From positions 1 through 30,170 of the forward strand of contig DAOWEE010000365.1 of assembly GCA_030638625.1 (NCBI GenBank): a stretch of DNA of 30,170 nucleotides, read 5' to 3'. The stretch comes from Methanosarcinales archaeon. GTDB lineage: Archaea > Halobacteriota > Methanosarcinia > Methanosarcinales > Methanocomedenaceae. Shown here piece by piece: positions 29,201-30,170 of this stretch. The notes beneath the pieces were generated by a model. It did not search any database, was not told the origin of the DNA, and worked only from the letters and a program-made list of their open reading frames with translations. Position 1 is the first letter of the stretch. The number at the start of each line of letters is the position of its first letter. The position numbers were made by a program, and so were the translations under genes.

Positions 29201-30170
29201 TCGAATCAATTGAGAATGAAAGTGTTTGTATCATCTGCCATGACCCTGTGCCATTATTTAGCAACACTAGCCTGGAAGCAAGAGATGACCTCTTACTCGA
29301 ACCCCATGCCACCCAGGTGGCAGGTCACGGTAATGTCAGTTGCTTTGTATGTCACGGTCACAGCCCTGCCCAGTTAACCCTGAATTTCGGTGCGGATTGT
29401 GTAGGCTGCCATATTAATGAAGCAGTGGCTCCTGTAAATTCCACTAACGGCACCGATATCCCACCCACACAGGTCCTGGGTCACGGGAACACCGAATGTT
29501 CAGAGTGCCACGGGCATACCAACTCACAACTCACTTTTGTAGGTGAAACCGCGGAAGAATGTATGGCATGCCATGAAAATGCGTCCGCTGAAGTTAAGTT
29601 ATTGGAATATGAGGACCCCGTATCCAATGGAACCGTGCCCTTAAGCCAAAGCGGTAATGTGTGGACAGTAACACCCCCACAGGTTGTGGGTCACGGCAAT
29701 GTTACCTGTCTTGAGTGCCACACCCATGCTCCCAGCGACTTCGTAAATGTTGAGGATTTCCTTGGTCCCGATTGCACAGCATGTCATATGAATGAAAGCA
29801 GGAACGTATCATTGATCAATGACACCATACCAAAGAACAGCAATACCGTTGTAGTGGATAATTCCAATTCTACCTGGGTTGTCACATCACCAATAGTCCT
29901 GGGTCATGGTAATGCATCCTGTGCTGAATGTCACGGGCATACCAATTCTAACTTGACTTTCCTGGGCAGCACTATCAGTTCATGTATTGACTGCCATGAG
30001 AACAGTTCCAGGGAATCATTGCTGCTGGATGATACCATACCTGAATCAGATACTACGACCATAATCAACGATACTGTTAATCCCAAGATAGTAAATCCAC
30101 CGCAGGTAGATGGGCATGGAAATGTGAGCTGCTTTGTATGCCATGACCACGCACCCAGTGATTTCAGCAA
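14281..30170 (+). CDS. Giant secreted multiheme c-type cytochrome with adhesin-like domains (3' truncated by window)
   Basis: The frame is open for 5,296 codons without a stop from ATG 14281 to the right edge. A hydrophobic signal peptide (residues ~7-36, cleavage likely after 'PGLA') is followed by a Thr/Pro/Ser linker (~89-122) and a PGF-pre-PGF-like beta domain (~231-306). Numerous Ig-like repeats with 'GTYNVTV'-type strands then follow. Other modules include jelly-roll domains at ~1625-1807, ~3081-3229, ~3599-3765 and ~4582-4737, and a DUF2341/dockerin-like stretch (~2095-2210). An FG-GAP/VCBS segment spans ~2263-2490, a LamG-like domain ~3254-3437, and discoidin-like domains ~3899-4025 and ~4392-4497. 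The heme region starts at Cys4268 with 24 attachment motifs visible. I found only about five Cys before it, and NxS/T sequons are very frequent. Extracellular electron transfer is inferred, as for ANME S-layer-fused cytochromes. No S-layer domain is seen in the visible part. Confidence 0.93.
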   Translation, partial: MIKTNGILLKQVLVGYILISIIILSVFASITPGLAEGLEETAIDNSFELVSQNGLNILYRLFNPLMGTASELANIANDSSNTLDITNSTLNTSTNSTPAPTPTSTLAPTLTPTSIPTLTPEPVFNSSEETSSNNPQTTSPKKTHVTGNVKDHENQPVSTNIYVTGHDNRNRMIHTSSQNFNLELEEGDNVVFDAGTKGVTARFKIKGNSSNSIITLDNFGKAKPAITGTPQFNSMKFVEVHADNTDYETVTITISYSEDELSGFDEGLLTIYHYTGGQWIPTISHVDRASNTITATVNSLSYFAVGQGSGINIFARFDSTVNPDDTITVSGGVYYDNLTTVPDADINITIQTTAISTDITTDSLGNFKATLPPPASTGSYNLKINAVKGAMDANTTSNLQVTSTPLFRITGTMQIDNEDVVASDANITISSELPAQSVSDSAQLTLTGTTSVTGTKIYNLFTDTKVDDGINATGTYTFLVDSLTSGEVTKNWASIYLYAISYTGLSVAEESYDTYLDGTYKDSSSFVKPWDQSTWYWNNSLATGDILYNTTQTVDVVTPNPSTLVRFNLTGDMHINFTSSGLSKPSNSKLYADNVLLLSTTGDLTTENINLTGFLGDSNDLIVTSDTKGGISYALTSQFHKYMNASVVDDGVNYTVTLTATNNNSESWYSPAFGYTVPQGAGNFVIIDKDNNELNVTSSCTLPSDGGEVDIPASVIGEIKSGIIRTFTLSYSLKQLDVTTRPFADTYMPGQTVDIYTDVLYNGSVVSDATVTITIKDPLDVTVFNGPATWNGKNYSITKTTNDTWLIGVYHVNASASKTVDSVLRTGINSTSFVEKRLILYVQANGPYPPLRNITLSGRAYYSDESAEGGKTVNISVGGINTTATTNATGHFQTIVPGMAVGSYPVIANITNGYGLTDSDSDTVLVLDTPFFILIDTELSETSGQALLEPDHNFTVNIPNSMDVLSSTITLTGITQKTEEYDISPPPISMLSIGTTQFDFVNGTFTVIVPPYRSVTVNDVSMTVTAFPQGSGVQESVFNNSIDGIDVGESRYVVPDTPSTHTWTDDITARVTPGTAHDVRITKLDTFTIDYKFLVMMHVNRTGFLDTPLNPRAYVVGNIIYAEPGDMLTNSHTTDITKFLEAGSNSVNFVNDRNALVNYIIQTRVRDWNYTQETIAEIPSRFEIENVLYAAATDQKLMNPEVRHPLKRLASNLTVYDIDNNTDITASCTVADNELFIPTNLIGPINAGDTRLFNVSYDAPRPNISPSLNTSVCNHNDTILISVDIEFYGVPMTDANVSVTIANNTNTTWQGTLTHTGSGTYTVLYQIPANATLGIYNVTVSAYNESTNMDDEVVSYQLSQLTITPFTIGPFVTGNGGNINGNVNDSRTDAPINSATVEITISNQSGIVNQTEVYSNVAGYFSFVWDATMAGDYLLTITANDSDLTIGTLEQPIAVEYDVVLVPNRTDYNVNYTATLNVSVHDLGSIDVPGANVSVLIDIPAAGNETLSTGNGRLSYLGGVYTGTFNTTANMGTYNYTVNVSNVTANGTITGNDVGSFRVSDLHITEMSDKLVYIVDENVTVWGSVEDLETGLFVENGTYNISLFNSSGFVTSRSGSILTVPDTIGAALYDEDTFEVAGDDWNSRNNEDPVRDSSTAYAGSWSLHMTWPGTTAWGGRNFEGTNNLEAGQTSSGYSTTDYPYMSMAYRISPDDKINMLILVNGAWRSLDVTQGINTTGSYPTVANWGSVNSDDQWHWTEIDLDGQLDASMGIGNHQITGIIWYPNSAIDGYLTGDFWIDDFRISNNSIATSYEETFSGLPADPYTAMVDISYLTLVGANSSDFTINYNVNSSIPSPLYSVGRDVNINISVFDTGSIPVTGANLTVNITNSTGLVKSISGSNITDNNNGYYNTTYITEIEGDFNISVHVEKGSAVGDAPVLPFRVTQFYVDVAPEFQWYEVGDNVTFTTLTGRLWDLQGAPKWANVTIQVFGPVGTLIQNITLTNQYDNFTHSFYLGSTNNSGTYSIQVNASEIESGGNLAASNTSSFNVEYFVDSATNRSQYNTDDTVNVTLNIKNSTTNINSASVDVNVTYIGPSDWWNASYWNFDREYRVGISTVNTYNRSREDTYIVVRGSDLASAGVSLTNLPINSTRVIAYSTQENLSSRNEVARVVSDINGDGYLNTSDEIIFLANFSASESKNYWLYYDYGYDITASPEYTIPLKLQLYLAEEFIITSDYYARVYYKHSNRDGTFGGYVQIDDNNYYARGAVIADFDNDGDYDVVSGDRYNLFFHEWTDVGTFTKTSVTPTFSASNYLMDMATADFDEDGNMDFIVGGNNDDLYLYEGDGMGDFTKITITTNAPGTAGRGKDAGDVNEDGHMDFVYAENPTGKVYAYYGNGAGTFAAPVELVTLPDTDPYGVALGDFDNDGHLDIIANGGAGGAYHIYSGDGTGIFVDEGMKFDVNRLGGVDAFDYDHDGNLDVIHTTYDTEYTYYRAGNGNFGFGSLSLGVNGYNVMGISAPPMQDIMIPSIGIKQNLSHTQVGSSLATGLGNGNYNAEFTLSDAQLGIYLVETDVTSPWPGDDAVTFFVRSLDEVNNTYGPHNFNGTHQSPILPVIISGTIRDSEFNNTLNNAYANITIRYPNNTVAAYQSITTDANGIFNHDFTSQFNSNSPAGTYNVSILVNDGGIIQLIETYLTVSDVYSSWADPAKDYRVAIILNNSANSTPVTYNERGFVLELPGSVAQSSVAITDINGNAVGNSLIWDNANTINVTLDNFSLGMFEGGLVYIYFDRDAQLPPDNTSLTSSICPLIEGAIEGYWMVITNDLAIYNPSTTAQITANLTLANGTQLTGSTVNFSVYYPDMALAYGPHNIVSDPANISVSGNSNTLSYSIPNLKGIYTVVVNATSPNGIPRTEISTFNVGGLGVTADTDRSYYNTRDDVWLTVDVTDLGVPVNNALVTVDFNDPSGLLPYEYNEINSTNSDGIAIIHWPMISPDSPVGNYSITVNANTANDSGYNGSQTIEIDNYVTTLDLNDNLVSLTNPVTASGSTTHNGSEIPSWVNISVTYQSAFIDDTVPYGASTGNQWIWDYNNVHSGSYSHLQEVQGPASVQHIFYDAYSGYRAGSGENISVWVYVDSIPETVDEIMVQFHANDSWNHRAYWGVDNIPLGTNNTTSRQYIGPLPAAGTWYELVLTSSQVGLDGLVVDGMAFAVNETSSNVARVWFDEVTFEFANTHDSYLENQNVSTPYSYVISNTFTEGFNDTFTTFNSTEWDNSSTSIHNISAEWMELNGNGLDFNANFSGSTTYSRTAYPVLTADFMTDNLSGGLVVAVEGNPTSGYRRHGIYIDKADGILKTQTYDLDGWHYENLFTPEIGKWYTMEVRFYATESQLFVYSRDDSSRPMPDKADSTYNLTDWNPNFHFWTFDNTGYIDNAAVTTRSNTSALPWVGDYIVTGLSSYSNLYTVNVSTILVSNLNITVNTGDSYDLTIGNPELNNVTINGTVQDNRSGVPRPSPVLVYVTAPDGLISVYNLQTDVNGSFTVSFTRPSLIGTYDVTVTAKDTAGTTGRTDTSFDIQIGSTIAPTIETINLMDTAILTVELFDDVIFDDMEQVTSNWSYRAGTTGTVRNMSEEVHDRTRLYHKSGTQSQKVDYYVTKSTNEYMYLESGLGPIDVSQVNNITFWLYLDLVDAFDAVALVLENDATGTSSDERIYGQNPVPGWNYYSFNVSDFGMDLTHAHYLTVLIDDDNSASEVETRGSVYIDDFKVINGNSITGASVSINITKPGMSVLSYSTPADITDLGNGRYSLDFAGTDEYGNYNISAISTSDGYTSTATTQFIVDRLNVSPVLLETPYIVGDTGNFSVSVHSNMSTPFDGTVSLNLTLPNGTSVNYNTSAFSQSTENYARTGTAGGSGFGSVTRINDGSFVYPATTAACIGDYAQITWAQPVTINQVMVYYDTNKWPTSYRIQVLDTDGVTWVDKKVVNGFTTTSFPYVIDDIPTSTTKGVRISYETSNNAQNIYIFEMWVYNTAATFTPLLPISGDYTAQFTALDSKDVSGTTSITVPVNFNVETVFDKLSYDPGDNATVSISVFNGTHYVPGVSVSSQLSYIGNGSLIASNSTTTDSNGTVDVMYQIPEDYSSYYINSSVAHNGITGLDSEVTTSAHLKMWIDPAEVLVGHPSWNADLTPEEYRDISIHAEFLTKAGHILDDQTITANIYKYDGTLVTSLPLTGVDGLYTADYTIAGNSPEGTYWVELDKYPGINEYFSVMEWGCTRCHINPGMDYNHYYAHAITSGAYGNSDGPVSPSNFSKEYVHEVHPLVDPAPAGTGGSNCGYHNNARDVNCVKCHLTEVLPSACPDCHNSGQDKWSNVLSEDYGADVHAGINVDTAKNKIANSSHGGNPSFAVDSNDDTYWSPDGVTNQIMEIDLDGAYYVDGVRIAMSNYKSTYTVQGLNNGSWITLISSTTYSNYDNEQLYTFSSQNISRVRFTVSSWSRVWTGTGYCSSPTHTAAVLTEQPKLKSLNVYLPNNVSLTLLNPDTHDSCQVCHGGDISNDIQPTIPDCTDCHPESSGSGMQVMPDNMSTVSRELEDYEDVSDIIVYSAPGFPVSTVSLTASTDQAVEGTKSGKLDYSMALGVGRIYIDQSDLEFTNATSIKFWLYGNPADDNTQFQVSIRNNKSGKWHYNTAQHLNWSGWKEVEIPITSLSELEILYISHADMLRIQLENYDSDSGTIYIDDLHVERKGTHTQYQEIECGTCHESVHNTQYSYDCENCHQTQTHGNMTASEPTCVNVDCHHYMENGSLIVRNSTNETTLVEIPMDGAKISECGVCHSLAEPHDKQWNYVCMDCHRDSEHGQVDESYTDYEKASTCLKCHNDPHDLQNELSAKGGCNGCHQHRIHGQNSLTTPYNESIHLDCLRCHGNPVNDSEPIPVGLGHPGEIHITQTYGLTAAECMFCHENATNSYELHTGLNVDLADTTLVESIENESVCIICHDPVPLFSNTSLEARDDLLLEPHATQVAGHGNVSCFVCHGHSPAQLTLNFGADCVGCHINEAVAPVNSTNGTDIPPTQVLGHGNTECSECHGHTNSQLTFVGETAEECMACHENASAEVKLLEYEDPVSNGTVPLSQSGNVWTVTPPQVVGHGNVTCLECHTHAPSDFVNVEDFLGPDCTACHMNESRNVSLINDTIPKNSNTVVVDNSNSTWVVTSPIVLGHGNASCAECHGHTNSNLTFLGSTISSCIDCHENSSRESLLLDDTIPESDTTTIINDTVNPKIVNPPQVDGHGNVSCFVCHDHAPSDFS
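14545..14646 (+). other. Thr/Pro/Ser-rich linker of the giant cytochrome
   Basis: Residues ~89-122 of the giant protein are a low-complexity 'STPAPTPTSTLAPTLTPTS'-like stretch between the signal peptide region and the first folded domain. Such linkers in archaeal surface proteins are typically O-glycosylated and extended. Confidence 0.75.
20560..20930 (+). other. DUF2341-like domain with dockerin-like calcium loop
   Basis: 'WWNASYWNFDREYRVGIS' opens a segment that ends 'SKNYWLYYDYGYD', resembling DUF2341 domains (a tryptophan-rich start and a 'YYGN'-like end). Inside it, 'DINGDGYLNTSDE' (from 20794, residue 2172) is an EF-hand/dockerin-type calcium loop. Only one such loop is present, so it is unlikely to be a complete dockerin. 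Confidence 0.5.
21067..21755 (+). repeat. Five FG-GAP/VCBS calcium-binding repeats
   Basis: Calcium motifs DFDNDGDYD, DFDEDGNMD, DVNEDGHMD, DFDNDGHLD and DYDHDGNLD begin at residues 2270, 2320, 2370, 2421 and 2470 of the giant protein (bases 21088, 21238, 21388, 21541, 21688). The period is 49-51 residues. Each is followed by a 'YxGDGxGxF'-type strand. This is the integrin-like FG-GAP/VCBS beta-propeller pattern, here with five detectable blades. Confidence 0.85.
25975..26352 (+). other. Discoidin (F5/8 type C)-like domain
   Basis: The sequence 'VTRINDGSF...GDYAQITWAQPVTINQVMVYYDTNKWPTSYRIQV...EMWVY' follows the F5/8 type C layout: 'INDG' start, the 'I.W..P..I..V.VYYD' strand and a closing strand. 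Such domains bind carbohydrates or surfaces. Confidence 0.65.
27453..27770 (+). other. Discoidin-like domain inserted between heme motifs 3 and 4
   Basis: 'NPSFAVDSNDDTYWSPDG' followed by 'QIMEIDLDGAYYVDGVRIA' and 'YTVQGLNNGSWITL' is a typical F5/8 type C pattern (the 'A.D...T.W' start, then a jelly-roll of strands). Confidence 0.72.
29308..30170 (+). repeat. Tandem two-heme repeat (~52-71 residues) running off the window
   Basis: The unit is 'QVxGHGNxxCxxCHxH ... CxxCHxN ... DxxP ... PP'. The 'QV/IV-x-GHGN' anchors fall at 29314, 29470, 29680, 29893 and 30103, giving spacings of 52, 70, 71 and 70 residues. Units 2 and 4 share 'CHGHTNS.LTF'; units 3 and 5 share 'APSDF'. This alternation suggests duplication of a two-unit, four-heme block. 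Each unit supplies two CXXCH motifs. The fifth unit is cut by the window edge. Confidence 0.85.

Larger units (their letters stand above)
27082..30170 (+). other. Heme-binding region with 24 attachment motifs
   Basis: The first Cys of each motif lies at 27082, 27295, 27334, 27892, 27949, 28522, 28570, 28627, 28741, 28795, 28870, 28930, 29008, 29119, 29227, 29341, 29398, 29497, 29560, 29707, 29773, 29920, 29983 and 30130. All are CXXCH except 28627, which is CVNVDCH (CX4CH). Two gaps in the series hold a discoidin-like domain (27453-27770) and a jelly-roll domain (28024-28490). A near-miss CGYH occurs at 27262. Extra His in 'GHGN' and 'CHGH' are candidate distal ligands. Confidence 0.93.

Noticed and set aside
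14454..29312. Many antisense and off-frame open frames of 60-190 codons across the giant gene
   Set aside because: They lie opposite or out of frame to one continuous, domain-rich frame, have no ribosome binding sites or recognisable domains, and are explained by Thr/Asn/Ser-rich codon composition.
14281..30170. An archaeal S-layer domain (as in known ANME S-layer/multiheme fusions)
   Set aside because: I could not identify the characteristic S-layer repeats in the visible part; it may lie beyond the window edge.
1..30170. CRISPR arrays, insertion sequences or phage genes
   Set aside because: No regularly spaced identical repeats, transposase motifs or terminal inverted repeats were seen; all regular repeats found are protein-domain repeats or the 1652-1790 pair.

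Overview
The window looks like a chromosome segment of a cytochrome-rich methanogen-type archaeon, most likely a methane-oxidising (ANME-2/Methanoperedens-like) relative of Methanosarcinales. The pointers are archaeal ribosomal genes in the order rps13-rps4-rps11-rpoD, an RpoD subunit carrying two 4Fe-4S ferredoxin motifs, a tRNA-Leu(CAG) without encoded CCA, archaeal TATA-like boxes, a CcmF cytochrome c assembly protein and a giant secreted multiheme cytochrome. The lineage is an inference; the sequence does not name a species.

Layout. 1-980 is the 3' part of a PAPS-reductase-like/ferredoxin protein (+). 981-1535 holds a decayed copy and then an intact copy of a small coiled-coil protein built of 25-residue repeats. 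1571-1655 is tRNA-Leu (-). 1656-1832 is non-coding, with a direct repeat and a terminator. 1833-4146 is the ribosomal/RNA polymerase operon (-) with a structured leader to about 4344. 4345-5364 is a radical SAM/SPASM protein of the heme-biosynthesis (AhbC/AhbD/NirJ) type (-), divergent from ccmF at 5515-7443 (+). A membrane-anchored TolB-like propeller (7403-8407, -), a GT-C glycosyltransferase (8473-10104, +) and a second TolB-like propeller (10085-11113, -) follow; both propeller genes overlap their convergent neighbour. 11106-14007 (-) is a tight sulfur/selenium-type operon, in transcription order: an ATC-hydrolase-like protein, two half-size YeeE/YedE transporter genes, a DUF3343 protein with an extra domain and a NAD(P)HX-dehydratase-like protein. 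The second TolB-like gene may be its tail.

14281 to the right edge (30170) is one uninterrupted reading frame of more than 5,296 codons. It starts with a signal peptide and a Thr/Pro-rich linker. Then come thousands of residues of beta-sandwich and Ig-like modules, a five-blade FG-GAP/VCBS calcium-binding segment with an almost exact 50-residue period, and several jelly-roll, LamG-like and discoidin-like domains. The last ~1,030 residues visible hold 24 heme-attachment motifs (23 CXXCH and one CX4CH), ending in a tandem ~70-residue two-heme repeat that is still running at the window edge. The protein is therefore larger, with more hemes, than can be seen here.

How it fits together (inference): the radical SAM enzyme would help make heme and CcmF would attach it to CXXCH proteins outside the membrane. 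The glycosyltransferase could decorate the Asn/Thr/Ser-rich surface proteins. The giant cytochrome would be an extracellular electron conduit with its own adhesion and calcium-stabilised spacer domains. The sulfur operon may supply sulfur or selenium.
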